Part shown: one piece after another, positions 41,177 to 53,533 of the stretch
How the letters are laid out: each line of letters starts with the position of its first letter
Numbering within the stretch: position 1 is the first letter of the stretch
Source: Caldilineaceae bacterium
Lineage (GTDB): Bacteria > Chloroflexota > Anaerolineae > Caldilineales > Caldilineaceae
DNA: 64,000 nucleotides
NCBI GenBank assembly: GCA_018003515.1
Contig: JAGNDO010000010.1
Coordinates: 1-64,000 of the forward strand
Reading direction: 5' to 3'
Translations under genes and position numbers: made by a program
Notes under the pieces: generated by a model
Database searches by the model: none
What the model was told of the DNA's origin: nothing
Seen by the model: the letters and a program-made list of their open reading frames with translations, nothing else

Positions 41177-41302
41177 CTAACCCCACCCTAACCCTCCCCA
41201 GATTGGGGAGGGAACCGTTCAAGCCTGAGCGGCCACTCGCTTTGCGGAGATCTGGCTCCTCCCCCAATCTGGGGGAGGCTGGGAGGGGGTGGCTTGGTAA
41301 TT
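41177..41302. repeat. Family E hairpin repeat, free copy
   Basis: TAACCCCACCCTAACCCTCC with CCCCAGATTGGGGAGG and the complementary CCCCCAATCTGGGGGAGG and GGGAGGGGGTGG. It starts just after the dhaL stop. The same element is nested in another hairpin at 27228. Confidence 0.85.
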
Positions 41303-41380
41303 ACCCAGGTAAAGCATGGCGATGGGTACAATTCGAGTGATTTCAAAATGAACGGTTCGGCCTAGGCCACCACTTCATCT

Positions 41381-41389
41381 TGATATATA
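41381..41389 (+). promoter_or_regulatory. Possible extended -10 promoter before the second ABC operon
   Basis: TGATATATA fits an extended -10 box about 65 bases upstream of the binding-protein start. There is no recognisable -35, so confidence is low. A GGCCTAGGCC palindrome lies just upstream at 41359-41368. Confidence 0.35.
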
Positions 41390-41455
41390 TTTATGTCGAT
41401 TCAGCACTCCCTGTTTGTTGGTGGTTCATTCACATTTTTCCCAAAGGAGAAAAGC

Positions 41456-42502
<1,047 letters not shown>

Positions 42503-42521
42503 TCTAAATTAGGTGAGTAAG

Positions 42522-42577
42522 GGATTGGGAGATTAGGAGATTGTGTTTGTGACAATCTCTTAATCTCCCAATCTCAA
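42522..42577. repeat. Family B hairpin repeat, copy 2
   Basis: GGGATTGGGAGATTAGGAGA pairs with its near complement ending TTAATCTCCCAATCTC, between the binding-protein and ATPase genes. It occupies the same position as the unrelated hairpin at 35636 in the first transporter. Confidence 0.85.
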
Positions 42578-42660
42578 AGCGCTGGCAATGAACCCTTCCC
42601 GCCCTTATGCGAATGCCGTGGCATGTGCAAAAGGGTCTCAATGAACTCGGATGAAGCCTT

Positions 42661-44157
42661 ATGGCCGAGGAACTTCTGCGTCTAACCGGCATCAACAAAT
42701 CGTTTGTCGGCGTGCGCGCTCTGCAAAATGTCGATCTGACCATTGAACGTGGCCGCATCCACTGCTTGGTGGGTGAGAACGGTTGCGGCAAATCAACCCT
42801 GATCAAGATCATCGCCGGTGTCTATCAGCGAGATTCGGGCAGCCTGACCATCAACGGCAAAGAGTTTCCCTCTGCCATCCAGCCCATCGACGCCATTCGG
42901 GCCGGGGTCCAGGTCATTTATCAGGATTTCTCCCTCTTCCCCAACCTGACCGTGGCGGAAAATATCGCCCTCAACGAGCAGTTGGCCGAGGGCCGGCGGC
43001 TGGTCAACTGGCGCAAGGTACACAACATCGCCAAAGACGCCTTGGCCCAGATCGAGGTCAACATTCCCCTGGACGTGCGGGTGGAAGAGGTGTCGGTTGC
43101 CAACAAGCAGCTGATCGCCATCTCCAAGGCCCTGCGCCAAAATGCCCAACTGATCATCATGGACGAGCCGACCAGTGCCCTGACGGAACGAGAGATCCGG
43201 GCCTTGTTTAGCGTGATCCACAAATTGCAGGATCGGGGCATCGCCTTCCTCTTTGTCAGCCACAAATTGAACGAGGTGTTGGAGATCTCCGAGACTATCA
43301 TTGTCATGCGCAACGGCCAGGTAGTGAGCAGCGGGGATCGTCAAGAATATGACAACGCCCGGCTGATCTTTGAGATGACCGGTCATGCCATTGGCAAAAA
43401 ATCTTACACATTCACGCCGGACCCAGTTCAACCGCTTTTGCTCAAGGTGGACAATTTGAGCATGGGCAGCATGTTGAACGGGGTCAGTTTTGAGATGCAG
43501 GCCGGGGAGATCCTGGGCGTCACCGGGCTGCTCGGCTCCGGGCGCACAGAACTGGCCCTGACCCTCTTCGGCATGACCCCGGCGGATGCGGGACAGATTG
43601 CCATGAATGGTCAGCCCGTTAAGATCCGCTCGATTCAAGATGCCATCCGTCACGGCATCGGCTATGTGCCCGAAGATCGGCTCTCCGAGGGGCTATTTTT
43701 AGAGCAATCCATCGGCAACAACGTGGTGGTGCGCATCATCGACCAACTGCGCAATAGCATGGGGTTGACCGTCCCCGGCCAGGTCAACGGCAAGATTGGC
43801 GAGTGGGTCGATTCCCTGCGCATCAAGACATCCGATTCGGCTCTGCCGGTCAAGACCCTCTCCGGGGGAAATCAGCAGCGGGTGGTGTTGGCCAAATGGC
43901 TGGCCGCCAACCCTCGGCTGATGATCCTCAACGGGCCGACCGTGGGCGTGGACATCGGCTCCAAAGATGAACTCCACGACATGATGAAACGGCTGGCTGG
44001 GGAAGGCATGGGCCTGCTGGTGATCTCTGACGACATCCCGGAGCTGTTGAGTGTCTGCAACCGCATCCTGCTCCTGCGTCATGGGCGGGTCGTTCAGGAG
44101 ATCTCGCCCCAAGAGACCGACGAAAATCAGCTCGCCGCCAAGTTAATTGAGGACTAG
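42661..44157 (+). CDS. Sugar ABC transporter ATPase with altered second Walker B
   Basis: 498 residues, two ABC domains. Domain 1 is intact: [33 protein letters not shown]. Domain 2: [19 protein letters not shown], but Walker B reads [13 protein letters not shown], so the usual catalytic Asp-Glu pair is Asn-Gly. Hydrolysis is then probably confined to one domain. Its two permease partners follow, the first four bases downstream. The ribosome-binding site before 42661 is weak. Confidence 0.9.
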   Translation: MAEELLRLTGINKSFVGVRALQNVDLTIERGRIHCLVGENGCGKSTLIKIIAGVYQRDSGSLTINGKEFPSAIQPIDAIRAGVQVIYQDFSLFPNLTVAENIALNEQLAEGRRLVNWRKVHNIAKDALAQIEVNIPLDVRVEEVSVANKQLIAISKALRQNAQLIIMDEPTSALTEREIRALFSVIHKLQDRGIAFLFVSHKLNEVLEISETIIVMRNGQVVSSGDRQEYDNARLIFEMTGHAIGKKSYTFTPDPVQPLLLKVDNLSMGSMLNGVSFEMQAGEILGVTGLLGSGRTELALTLFGMTPADAGQIAMNGQPVKIRSIQDAIRHGIGYVPEDRLSEGLFLEQSIGNNVVVRIIDQLRNSMGLTVPGQVNGKIGEWVDSLRIKTSDSALPVKTLSGGNQQRVVLAKWLAANPRLMILNGPTVGVDIGSKDELHDMMKRLAGEGMGLLVISDDIPELLSVCNRILLLRHGRVVQEISPQETDENQLAAKLIED

Positions 44158-44161
44158 CCCC

Positions 44162-45157
44162 GTGAAAAGCATTTTGCGTCGTAACGAAACCCTGGTGGCC
44201 ATCACCATCGTCGGCTTGAGTCTGATCATCGGGCTAAACAACCCCATTTTCTTCACCATCGGCAACCTCTTTGATCTGCTGCGCAACGGCATTGTGATCG
44301 GCATTATGGCCATGGGGGTGTTGATCGTCATCGTCTCCGGCGGCATCGATGTCTCTTTCACCGCCATCGCTGTCTTTGCCCTCTACGCCACGGTCAAGTT
44401 TTTCAAAGCCAGCGCCCCGGACGCCCCCATTTGGATGTTCTTCGTGGTGGCCTCCATGATCGGCACGGGCCTGGGGCTGATCAACGCCTTCTTTATCGCC
44501 CGCTTCAAACTGCCTACCCTGATCGTCACCTTGGGGACCCTCAGCCTCTTCCAGGGCTTTCTGCTCTTCGCCATCGGCAACGCCATCATTCGGGATGTGC
44601 CACCGGCCTTGACGAGTTTTGCCCGCATGGCCCTGGTCAAGGTGCCTTTGAATCGGGGGGTGGCCAATCTGCATCCGGCCATTTTGATCACGGTCGCTGT
44701 CACCATCGTGGTCTGGTTTGTGTTGCGCTACACCATGTTGGGCCGGGGCATCTACGCCCTGGGCAGCGCGCCCGAAGCCGCGGAGCGGGCCGGGTTCAAC
44801 GTCACCCGCATCCAAATCTTCATCTATGCCTTTGTGGGATTCTTGTCCGGCATTGCCGGCATGACCTTTGGCTCCCTGGCCCGTCAGGCCAACCCCCAAG
44901 ACATTGTGGGGATGGAGCTAAATGTGATCGCCGCCGTGGTGCTGGGCGGGGCCACCCTCACCGGCGGACGGGGAACGGTGATAGGCACGTTGTTGGGGGT
45001 AATCCTGGTGATTATCGCCAACACCAACCTGATCCTGATCGGCGTGCCCACGGTCTGGCAGCGGGTGGTGATCGGCGTGATCATCCTGGTCGGCACGGGT
45101 CTGCCCGCCATCCGCGAACGCCAGGCCAGCAAGCAGGCCGCCAGCGTGGCGGAATAG
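44162..45157 (+). CDS. Sugar ABC transporter permease 1
   Basis: 331 residues with the CUT2 permease pattern: [20 protein letters not shown] followed by [38 protein letters not shown] and [20 protein letters not shown]. Eight or more membrane segments are evident. The start is GTG 44162, four bases after the ATPase stop, with TTGAGG upstream. Two different permease genes (compare LsrC/LsrD) imply a heterodimeric channel. Confidence 0.9.
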   Translation: MKSILRRNETLVAITIVGLSLIIGLNNPIFFTIGNLFDLLRNGIVIGIMAMGVLIVIVSGGIDVSFTAIAVFALYATVKFFKASAPDAPIWMFFVVASMIGTGLGLINAFFIARFKLPTLIVTLGTLSLFQGFLLFAIGNAIIRDVPPALTSFARMALVKVPLNRGVANLHPAILITVAVTIVVWFVLRYTMLGRGIYALGSAPEAAERAGFNVTRIQIFIYAFVGFLSGIAGMTFGSLARQANPQDIVGMELNVIAAVVLGGATLTGGRGTVIGTLLGVILVIIANTNLILIGVPTVWQRVVIGVIILVGTGLPAIRERQASKQAASVAE

Positions 45158-45198
45158 CGGTCTTTTTTGTAGCAAACCTACCCACGGAACAGATATTC

Positions 45199-46245
45199 AT
45201 GGACACCAAAATTCCTTTGAAGCGCTCCTTGCTCAGTCGCTTGCCCTTTGACAGCCATACAATCCGGTTGCTCTTTATCGCTGCGGGCTTCTTCGCCCTG
45301 TTCAGCGTGCTGTTGCCGGGCAAGTTTCTCTCCATCCGCAACATGCAGTCTATGGCCGTGCAGTTTCCCGAGTTTGGCATTTTGGCCTTCGCCATCATGA
45401 TCACCATGCTCACCGGGGGCATCGACCTCTCCGTGGTGGGCGCGGCCAACCTCTCCGCCATCGCCGCCGCCGTGACCTTGGGCTTTTTGACCGAGAGCGC
45501 CGGGCTACCGTTGGGCGTGGCGATTCCTGCGGCTATCTTCGTGGCCCTGTTGGTGGGATCTGTGTGCGGCCTCTTCAACGGATATCTGGTCTCCAAGATC
45601 GGCATCACCCCCATTCTGGCAACATTGGGCACGGGTTCCCTCTATACGGGGCTCTCTTTTGTCGCCACGGGCGGCCCGGCCATCACCACCACCAAGCTGG
45701 CTTTTATCGGCAATGGCTCCCTGCTGGGCGTGCCGATTCCGGTGATCATCTTTATTGTCCTGACCGGCGTCATGTCCCTGATCCTGCGCCGCACCTCTTT
45801 GGGGTTCAACATTTACATGCTGGGCACCAACGATCGGGCCGCCCTCTTTTCGGGCATCAACAGCGTGCGAGTTTTGGTGCGCACCTATTGGCTGGCCGGG
45901 GTCTTCGCTGGCATTGCCGGGATCGTCTTTCTGTCTCGCACCAATTCAGCCAAGCCGGATTACGGCTCGTCCTTTATCCTGTTGACCGTGCTGATCGCCA
46001 TCCTGGGCGGCATCAACTATATGGGCGGCTTTGGCACGGTCTCCGGGCTGGTACTTTCCGTCCTCAGTATTCAGTTTATGTCAACAGGCCTCAACATGCT
46101 CATGCTCGAACTCTCCGGCTCCAGCGCGGCCATTTTCTTCCGCCAATTCGCCTGGGGCGCAGTCCTGCTCATCGTCATGGTGATCAACTACTACAGCGAC
46201 CGACGCCGGGATAAGCGGTTGAGAGCGCTGCAAAACAGCAACTGA
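45199..46245 (+). CDS. Sugar ABC transporter permease 2
   Basis: 348 residues, second CUT2-type permease: [52 protein letters not shown] and [19 protein letters not shown]. The frame stays open for 768 bases upstream inside permease 1, but that part is not protein-like; the ATG at 45199 is the first sensible start, with a weak ribosome-binding site. The stop codon is followed one base later by a family A hairpin repeat. Confidence 0.9.
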   Translation: MDTKIPLKRSLLSRLPFDSHTIRLLFIAAGFFALFSVLLPGKFLSIRNMQSMAVQFPEFGILAFAIMITMLTGGIDLSVVGAANLSAIAAAVTLGFLTESAGLPLGVAIPAAIFVALLVGSVCGLFNGYLVSKIGITPILATLGTGSLYTGLSFVATGGPAITTTKLAFIGNGSLLGVPIPVIIFIVLTGVMSLILRRTSLGFNIYMLGTNDRAALFSGINSVRVLVRTYWLAGVFAGIAGIVFLSRTNSAKPDYGSSFILLTVLIAILGGINYMGGFGTVSGLVLSVLSIQFMSTGLNMLMLELSGSSAAIFFRQFAWGAVLLIVMVINYYSDRRRDKRLRALQNSN

Positions 46246-46246
46246 A

Positions 46247-46319
46247 TATCGAGTATCGTGTATCGAGTATTTGTTGTGTGTGACACATGAGAAATACTCG
46301 ATACACGATACTCGATACA
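46247..46319. repeat. Family A hairpin repeat, copy 2
   Basis: Arms of TATCGAGTATCGTGTATCG and complement around a GTTGTGTGTGACACATGAG centre, starting one base after the permease stop. Confidence 0.88.
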
Positions 46320-46349
46320 AAACCCTTCACACGAAAGGCAACCCCAATC

Positions 46350-47240
46350 ATGAAAAAAATCGCGTATCTCGGCATGGGTATCATGGGCCGTGGCATGGCG
46401 GCTAATTTGATCAAGGCCGGTTATCCTGTCACTGTGTGGAATCGCACACCGGATCGCTGTCAGCCCTTGGTGGCCTTGGGTGCATCCCAAGCCGCCACCC
46501 CGGCAGACGCCGCGGCGGGCGCAGAAGTGATCATGTTCTGCCTGAATGACGACGCTGGCGTGGAAGACCTGATCTGGGGCGAGGGTGCCCTGTTGGCCAA
46601 TGTCAAGACCGGGCAAACCGTCATCGACATGACCACAGTCCATCCGGACACCAGCCGCAAGGAGGCCGCCGCCTTCAACGCCAAGGGCGTGGGCTTCTTG
46701 GAAGCTCCGGTCAACGGTAGCAAGAACGAGGCCGCCGGTGGTGGGCTTTGGATTGTGGTTGGCGGCGACAAGGCCCTCTACGAAGAGGTCAAACCGATCC
46801 TGGCCGTGTTGAGCGAAAGCACCCATTACATGGGCGTAAACGGCCAGGGAGCGTCCATGAAGTTGGTGGGCAACCTGGTGGTGGCTTCCATGCTTGAGGC
46901 TCTGGGCGAGGCAATGGTTCTGGCCACAAAGGCCGGGCTGAACCCGGAAGATGTGCTGGGCGTACTCCATGTCACCGACTTCAAATCCCCCATCTACGAC
47001 GGCGTAGGCGGCATGTTGATCAACCGGGACTTCGAGACCCACTTTGCCCTCAAGCTCATGCTCAAGGACGCCAACCTGATCAGCAAGTTCGCCCAGGATC
47101 TGAATGTCCCCCTGCCCGCCGTGGCCGCCACCCGCGAGGTGATCAAGGCCGCGGTCAACAAGGGCTGGGGCGAGGAAAACGCCTCGGCATTCATCAAAGT
47201 GCTGGAAGAACAGGCCGGCGTGGTGGTTCAGAAGCAATAG
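46350..47240 (+). CDS. Beta-hydroxyacid dehydrogenase (3-hydroxyisobutyrate dehydrogenase family)
   Basis: 296 residues. N-terminal cofactor loop [14 protein letters not shown] with the NRTPDRCQ adenosine-site motif; substrate motif [16 protein letters not shown]; catalytic Lys in [12 protein letters not shown]-terminal [14 protein letters not shown]. Family members oxidise 3-hydroxyisobutyrate, tartronate semialdehyde and similar acids, or reduce aldehydes. Its place between an lsr-like transporter and mtnK suggests handling of an aldehyde or hydroxyacid from the imported sugar. GAAAGG precedes the start. Confidence 0.86.
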   Translation: MKKIAYLGMGIMGRGMAANLIKAGYPVTVWNRTPDRCQPLVALGASQAATPADAAAGAEVIMFCLNDDAGVEDLIWGEGALLANVKTGQTVIDMTTVHPDTSRKEAAAFNAKGVGFLEAPVNGSKNEAAGGGLWIVVGGDKALYEEVKPILAVLSESTHYMGVNGQGASMKLVGNLVVASMLEALGEAMVLATKAGLNPEDVLGVLHVTDFKSPIYDGVGGMLINRDFETHFALKLMLKDANLISKFAQDLNVPLPAVAATREVIKAAVNKGWGEENASAFIKVLEEQAGVVVQKQ

Positions 47241-47253
47241 AAGCAACGACGAA

Positions 47254-47342
47254 TAGAACGCGGATGGCACGGATTTTGCGGATTTACACGGATTTTTCAA
47301 AAAATCCGCGTGAATCCGTCCAATCTGCGTCATCCGCGTTCT
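47254..47342. repeat. Family D hairpin repeat
   Basis: AGAACGCGGATGGCACGGAT and complement around an AAAAATCC centre, between the dehydrogenase and mtnK. Confidence 0.85.
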
Positions 47343-47380
47343 GTGTTTACTCTGCGAAATGAACAACGAGGAGTGTACCT

Positions 47381-48632
<1,252 letters not shown>

Positions 48633-48634
<2 letters not shown>

Positions 48635-48731
48635 AACACGGATTAGACGGATCGAACGGATAAAGACGGATCTCTTTCAACAAAAGAAAATCCGTTTTTA
48701 TCCGTCAAATCCGTTCAATCCGTGTTCTATT
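48633..48731. repeat. Family D hairpin repeat between convergent genes
   Basis: TAGAACACGGATTAGACGGA and complement, overlapping the mtnK stop region and ending three bases from the SorC gene stop. It probably terminates both transcripts. Confidence 0.85.
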
Positions 48732-48733
48732 TT

Positions 48734-49690
48734 TCAGACCTCATCCAGTTCCAAAATGGCCTGTGCCGCGTTGCTGTCGGTGATCAGCACATCCAAAAAG
48801 CCGGCCCGCAGGGCACCCAGGATGGCGGCGGCTTTGACCCGGCCCCCGGCCACCCCTACCACGGTGCAGGGTCCAGCAGCCAGGGCGGGCAGATCAATCC
48901 CAATGCGCCGCCGGTTGACCTCCACGTCCAGCACACGCCCCTGGATGTCAATATGCACCCCGCACACATCCCCGACCGCCCCCGCAGCCTGCAATTCAGC
49001 CATTTCTGCCACAGTCATATAGCCCGCCCGCACCAGACTGGATCGCTCCCGATCCACGCTGCCGATGCCGACCAGGGCATGGTCGGCCTGCATGGCCAGA
49101 TCCAACACATCCCGCACCTGCCGCCCGGCCATCAATTCGTCCCGTGTGGCCTGGCTGGCCACGATCAACGGGGCGTTAAGCAGGGTTTGCTGTCCGCCCA
49201 GGGCTTGAGCAAAGAGCCGGGCCACCTCCGGCCCGTCCGTGTTGGGCGTATTCCCCCCCACCCCGCCGATTAACTGCACCACCCGCACATCCGGGAGCCG
49301 CCGCCGCTGCAACGCGGTCACCACCTCATAGACACCTGTGCCCCACGAGACCCCAATCACGCTCAGATCCTGGATTTGATCAAAATAGGCCGCGCCCAGC
49401 CGCCCGATCAGGCGCAACATGCGGGCATAGTCCAGGCTGCTGCGGTCGGCCACATTGACCACCGCCAGCCCAAACCGGCTGCGCAGGGCCGCCTCCATCT
49501 CCACCATGCGCTGTAGTGGATAGTTGATGCGGATCTCCACCAACCCCTTCTCGTGGGCCTCGGCCAACATGCGGGAGATGGTAGGCCGGGAATATTCATA
49601 TTCCTCGGCGATCTCCGCCTGGCTGCGCTTTTCCACATAGTACAGATCGGCGATGGTCGCCAGCAGTTGCAGTCGATCTTGGCTGTCCAT
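48734..49690 (-). CDS. SorC/LsrR-family transcriptional regulator
   Basis: 318 residues. N-terminal helix-turn-helix: YYVEKRSQAEIAEEYEYSRP then TISRMLAEAHEKGLVEI, typical of SorC/DeoR-type sugar-binding regulators. The C-terminal phosphosugar-binding domain (from about residue 60) has SVIGVSWGTGVYEVV, VQLIGGVGG and VGVAGGRVKAAAILGAL. Relatives LsrR, SorC and DeoR respond to phosphorylated sugars. It is convergent with the mtnK operon and upstream of the E2-E1 pair. GGGGAG precedes the ATG. Confidence 0.9.
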   Translation of the reverse strand: MDSQDRLQLLATIADLYYVEKRSQAEIAEEYEYSRPTISRMLAEAHEKGLVEIRINYPLQRMVEMEAALRSRFGLAVVNVADRSSLDYARMLRLIGRLGAAYFDQIQDLSVIGVSWGTGVYEVVTALQRRRLPDVRVVQLIGGVGGNTPNTDGPEVARLFAQALGGQQTLLNAPLIVASQATRDELMAGRQVRDVLDLAMQADHALVGIGSVDRERSSLVRAGYMTVAEMAELQAAGAVGDVCGVHIDIQGRVLDVEVNRRRIGIDLPALAAGPCTVVGVAGGRVKAAAILGALRAGFLDVLITDSNAAQAILELDEV

Positions 49691-49708
49691 GTCTCCCCCG
49701 TCTGGTTT

Positions 49709-49813
49709 GGCGTGCGGTGGGAGATTAGGAGATTGGGAGATTGAGAAATTATGCGATTGGGTCGGTCACCCAACCAATCTCCCAATCTCCCACTCTCCTA
49801 ATCTCCCAATCTC
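49709..49813. repeat. Family B hairpin repeat, copy 3
   Basis: GGGAGATTAGGAGATTGGGA and complement CCAATCTCCCAATCTCC around a GCGATTGGGTCGGTCACCC centre, between the second E2 gene and the SorC gene. Confidence 0.87.
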
Positions 49814-49820
49814 TTCATCT

Positions 49821-51194
49821 CTACAAAAGCCGTCCCGGAAATTCCAACGCGCCCTTCAAGTCGGTTAAAAAACGGCCAGCCAGCGCGCCGTCTATGATCC
49901 GATGATCCGACGTCAGGGTAAAATCAGCTTGGGGCCAGACGACGATCTGTCCGCTTTCGTCCACGGCGGGTTTAGAGAGAGTGCGGCCCACGGCCAGAAT
50001 GGCCGCCTGGGGCGGGTTGATGATGGCTGTAAAGCGCTCCACCCCAACCATGCCCAAATTAGAAATCGTGAACGTGCCCCCGGCCAGATCTTCCGCTTTC
50101 AAGCTGTTGGCCTTGGCCCGCGTGGAGAGGTCGGCCAGTTCTCCGGCGATCTCGGCCAGGCTGCGCCCGTCCGCCCGGCGGATCACCGGCACGATCAGCC
50201 CGGCGTCCAAGGCCACGGCCACGCCCACGTTGATCTCCCCCCACTCCACAATTTCGGTTTTCCCGGAGTCCTCTCGCCAACTGGCATTCACCGCCGGATG
50301 CCGGGCCAAGGCCCACGCGCACGCCTTGATCAGCAAGGCCGTCACAGTGACTTTAGGGCCATCAGCCCCCCCATCCGCCCGAATATCGGCGATGATCTGG
50401 TTGGCCCGCTCCATATTCACGGTCACGCTGGCGGTGAACTGGGGGATCTCCTGCACGCTGGCGGTCAGCCGGGCGGCGATGGTGCGGCGCATGGCCGTGA
50501 GGGGCACGATGCGGCGAATGGCTGGGTTGGGTGAGGGGAGATTGGGAGATTGGGAGATTAGAGATTGGGAGATTAGAGATTGGGCTTGGGCCGCAACGTC
50601 TTTGGATTGGATGCGGCCGCCTGGGCCACTGCCAGAGACAGCGGCCAGATCCACGCCCATCTCCCGGGCCAGCCGCCGGGCCGCGGGCACGGCGCGGATC
50701 TCCCCTTCGACAGGCTCAGAGAGCGAGGGTGGGGCAGGACGATCCGCCAACAGCCCGGCTACGTGCCGCTCCACATCTCCTTTGGTGATGCGAGGGCCGT
50801 CCGCGGAGATGGCTGCGGGATCTACGCCGTAGGCGTCGGCCATCTGTTGGGCCACGGGGGTGATGGGTTTGTTGATATGTTGATTGGTTGATTTTTCGGG
50901 TATGGAGATTGGGAGATTGGGAGATTGGGAGATTGGTTGATCGGGCAGGGTCTCGCCGGGCATGAGGATATAGGCGATCACCTCGCCGATGGGCACGGTG
51001 ACGCCAGGGCCAATACGGATGCCTTGGAGAATGCCGGACGCCGGGGCCTCGACCTCCATGTTGACCTTGTCGGTCTCGACTTCCAGAATCGGCTCGCCCT
51101 TTTCCACCGCGTCACCGTCGTGATGCAGCCAAGTGGCAACCGTCCCTTCTTCTTGATCCATGCCGAATTTGGGCATGATTACTTTTTTGGGCAT
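49821..51194 (-). CDS. Second E2 dihydrolipoamide acyltransferase
   Basis: 457 residues. Lipoyl domain at residues 1-80 (EVETDKVNMEV), then a linker, a first binding-domain-like segment (MADAYGVDPAAISADGPRIT), a second one (LAREMGVDLAAVSGSGPGGR), another linker and the catalytic domain with TSDHRIIDGALAGRF carrying the catalytic His and Asp. Linkers at about residues 85-110 and 203-220 are encoded by intergenic-type repeats. It is paired with the fused E1 encoded 122 bases upstream. The start at 51194 is fixed by the conserved MPKKVIMPKFGMDQEEG. Confidence 0.88.
   Translation of the reverse strand: MPKKVIMPKFGMDQEEGTVATWLHHDGDAVEKGEPILEVETDKVNMEVEAPASGILQGIRIGPGVTVPIGEVIAYILMPGETLPDQPISQSPNLPISIPEKSTNQHINKPITPVAQQMADAYGVDPAAISADGPRITKGDVERHVAGLLADRPAPPSLSEPVEGEIRAVPAARRLAREMGVDLAAVSGSGPGGRIQSKDVAAQAQSLISQSLISQSPNLPSPNPAIRRIVPLTAMRRTIAARLTASVQEIPQFTASVTVNMERANQIIADIRADGGADGPKVTVTALLIKACAWALARHPAVNASWREDSGKTEIVEWGEINVGVAVALDAGLIVPVIRRADGRSLAEIAGELADLSTRAKANSLKAEDLAGGTFTISNLGMVGVERFTAIINPPQAAILAVGRTLSKPAVDESGQIVVWPQADFTLTSDHRIIDGALAGRFLTDLKGALEFPGRLL
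50535..50586. repeat. Family B repeat inside the second E2 gene
   Basis: Tandem GGGAGATT-type words translated in frame as Ser-Leu-Ile-Ser-Gln repeats in the linker before the catalytic domain. Confidence 0.85.
50866..50942. repeat. Family B and J repeats inside the second E2 gene
   Basis: Four tandem GGGAGATT units follow TTGATTGGTTGATTTTT and are translated as a Gln/Ser/Pro/Asn-rich linker after the lipoyl domain. The TTGATTGGTTGATT word recurs in gaps of the aro operon. Confidence 0.85.
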
Positions 51195-51222
51195 GGGTGT
51201 GTGTTCCGTGTTATGTAAAAAC

Positions 51223-51313
51223 ATCGAGTATCGTGTGTCGAGTATTTTTGGTAGGTCGAGAAGATCCAAGGAGCTATCCACCACGCTAAATACTCGATAC
51301 ACGATACTCAATA
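51223..51313. repeat. Family A hairpin repeat, copy 3
   Basis: ATCGAGTATCGTGTGTCGAG arm and complement ACTCGATACACGATACTC around a 35-base centre, ending at the stop codon of the fused E1 gene. Confidence 0.88.
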
Positions 51314-51316
51314 GCT

Positions 51317-53407
51317 CTAAATCTCGTAGCGCACCAACTTGCGCACCGCGGCCACCATCTCCGCCACCTGGGGGACCATGGCCCGTTCCAAGTTGCGGTT
51401 GTAGGGCGGCGGGCACTCCGCGCCGCCCAGGCGCACGATGGGGGCTTCCAGATAGGCGAAGGCGTCACTCTGGGCGATGAGGGCGGCCATTTCGCCGCCG
51501 TAGCCGCCGATCAGGGGGGCTTCGTGGGCGATGATCAGCCGCCCGGTCTTCTTGACCGAGGCGATGAGGGTCTCGGCGTCGTAGGGCTTGAGGGTACGGG
51601 GGTCCACGACCTCCAGGTCGATGCCCTCTTGGGCCAGAATCTCGGCGGCCTCCAAGGCCCGGGGGACCATGACGCCGATGGCGATCAGGGTGGCGTCCGT
51701 GCCCGTGCGCTTCACATCCGCCTTGCCCAGGGGGATGATATACGGTTCGACCGGGACCGGACCGCTCAATTTGTAGAGCAGCTTGCTCTCCACAAACATG
51801 ACCGGGTTGTTGTCGGCAATGGCGGCCAAGAGCAACCCCTTGGCATCATAGGCCGTGCTGGGCATGACCACTTTGAGGCCGGGCACGTTGACCAGCAAGG
51901 ACTCCAAGCTCTGGGAATGCTGGGCCGCCGCGCCCGTCCCCGACCCGGCGGGCATGCGCAGGACCATGCTGACGCAGGCTTTACCGCCAAACATATAGCG
52001 AATCTTGGCCCCCTGCAAGACGATCTGCTCCATGGCCAGGGTGACGAAATCCATGAACTGCATTTCGGCAATCGGCCGCATCCCGGTCATCCCCGCGCCG
52101 ATGGCCGTGCCGGCGATATTGTTTTCGGAGATGGGGGTATCCCGCACCCGCTCGGACCCGAACTCGTCTATCAGCCCCACGGTGACGCCGAACGCGCCGC
52201 CATAGATGCCGATGTCCTCGCCCAGCATGAAGACCTTCTCGTCCGCGGCCAGAGCGCTGTGCATGGCCTCCCGCAGGGCCTGGGCATAGGTGATCTCCCG
52301 CTGGCCGGGGTCCGGGTTGATGGGCGTGGCCGCTCCCAGCTTTTGGGCGGCCCAGGCGGGCAACAGCCGGTCCGGATCCCGTTCCGCCGGGTCGATGAAA
52401 TAGACATCCTCGGTCAAGGTGGAGAGATCCGGCTCCGGCTCGCCGTCGGCGTAGTCGATGGCGGCGTCCAGTTCGGCTTCCACCCGCTCGTCGTAAGCGT
52501 CGGCCTCATCTTGGCTGAGGAGCTTTTGGGCCACGAGCCAATTTTGCAGGCGCACGATGGGGTCTTTTTCTCGCCACTCGTCCACCTCGGCCTTGGTGCG
52601 ATAGAGTTCTTTGTCGCTCTTGGAATGGCCTCGATAGCGATAGGTGACCAATTCCAACAGGGTCGGCCCGTCTCCCCGGCGCGCCCGCTCCACGGCCTCT
52701 GTGGCCGCCTTGTGGACCGCCAGCACGTCCATGCCGTCCACGCTGAAACCGGGCATGCCATAGGCCACGGCCCGCTGGGAAACCTGGGGCACAGGAATCG
52801 AAAAAGACGATGGCATGGACATGGCGTATTGGTTGTTCTCGCACACGAAGACCACGGGCAGCTTCCAGATGGCGGCCATGTTCAGGCTTTCGTGGAAGTT
52901 AGCATTGTTGGCCGCGCCGTCGCCAAAGAAGGAGACCACCACTTTGCCGCTCTGCTGCAACACGGTGCTCAACCCTGCGCCCACGGAGAGGGGAATGCCG
53001 CCGGAGACAATGCCGTTGGCCCCCAGACTGCCCAGGGAGAGGTCGGCCATGTGCATGGAGCCGCCCTTGCCGTGGCAGACCCCGCTGGCCTTGGCCAGCA
53101 ACTCAGCCATCATCCCCTGGACATCCTGGCCTTTGGCGATGGCGTGGCCGTGGCCCCGGTGGGTGGAGGTGATCTGGTCGTCCGGGCGCAGGGCGGCGAT
53201 GGTGCCCACGGCCGTGGCTTCCTGGCCAATGCACAGGTGCATGGTGCCGTGGACCTTGCCGGCCGAATATTGTTCGAAAGCCGCCTCTTCGAACTGGCGG
53301 ATCAGCTTCATTTTATAGAGCATCTCTCGCAGGGCTTCCGGGGAAAGATCGATCTTGTCCAGGGTCCAGGGGAGGGTGGGGGGGGTGATCAGGGTTTGCG
53401 CAACCAT
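51317..53407 (-). CDS. Second fused alpha-beta E1 of a 2-oxoacid dehydrogenase
   Basis: 696 residues. Alpha half: [41 protein letters not shown] and the thiamine diphosphate motif starting [14 protein letters not shown] and ending CENN. Beta half: [43 protein letters not shown] and a transketolase C-terminal domain. It resembles acetoin or pyruvate dehydrogenase E1 joined as one chain, 120 residues shorter than the fusion at 15.4 kb. The start at 53407 follows GAGGAAAAG. The adjacent E2 is its partner; there is no E3 nearby. Confidence 0.88.
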   Translation of the reverse strand: MVAQTLITPPTLPWTLDKIDLSPEALREMLYKMKLIRQFEEAAFEQYSAGKVHGTMHLCIGQEATAVGTIAALRPDDQITSTHRGHGHAIAKGQDVQGMMAELLAKASGVCHGKGGSMHMADLSLGSLGANGIVSGGIPLSVGAGLSTVLQQSGKVVVSFFGDGAANNANFHESLNMAAIWKLPVVFVCENNQYAMSMPSSFSIPVPQVSQRAVAYGMPGFSVDGMDVLAVHKAATEAVERARRGDGPTLLELVTYRYRGHSKSDKELYRTKAEVDEWREKDPIVRLQNWLVAQKLLSQDEADAYDERVEAELDAAIDYADGEPEPDLSTLTEDVYFIDPAERDPDRLLPAWAAQKLGAATPINPDPGQREITYAQALREAMHSALAADEKVFMLGEDIGIYGGAFGVTVGLIDEFGSERVRDTPISENNIAGTAIGAGMTGMRPIAEMQFMDFVTLAMEQIVLQGAKIRYMFGGKACVSMVLRMPAGSGTGAAAQHSQSLESLLVNVPGLKVVMPSTAYDAKGLLLAAIADNNPVMFVESKLLYKLSGPVPVEPYIIPLGKADVKRTGTDATLIAIGVMVPRALEAAEILAQEGIDLEVVDPRTLKPYDAETLIASVKKTGRLIIAHEAPLIGGYGGEMAALIAQSDAFAYLEAPIVRLGGAECPPPYNRNLERAMVPQVAEMVAAVRKLVRYEI

Positions 53408-53431
53408 ACTTTTCCTCGTCAAATGAGTATT

Positions 53432-53533
53432 GTTCTCGTTCCCACGCTCCGCGTGGGAATGCAACTGGGCGCTCTGCGCCCCTCGGCGCAGAGCGCCAAA
53501 AAGCGCTCCCACGCAGAGCGTGGGAGCGAGACT
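53432..53533. repeat. Family F hairpin repeat, copy 2
   Basis: CGTTCCCACGCTCCGCGTGG and CGCTCCCACGCAGAGCGTGG arms around a GGCGCTCTGCGCC hairpin, matching 21414-21521. Confidence 0.87.

Noticed and set aside
44431-45198. Open frame extending permease 2 upstream by 256 codons inside permease 1
   Set aside because: The extension is Arg/Pro/Gly/His-rich and overlaps permease 1, which is clearly real. The ATG at 45199 begins the normal permease length.
50866-50942. Possible CRISPR-like array from regularly spaced GGGAGATT units
   Set aside because: Units of 8-9 bases are tandem without unique spacers, and no cas gene is present.
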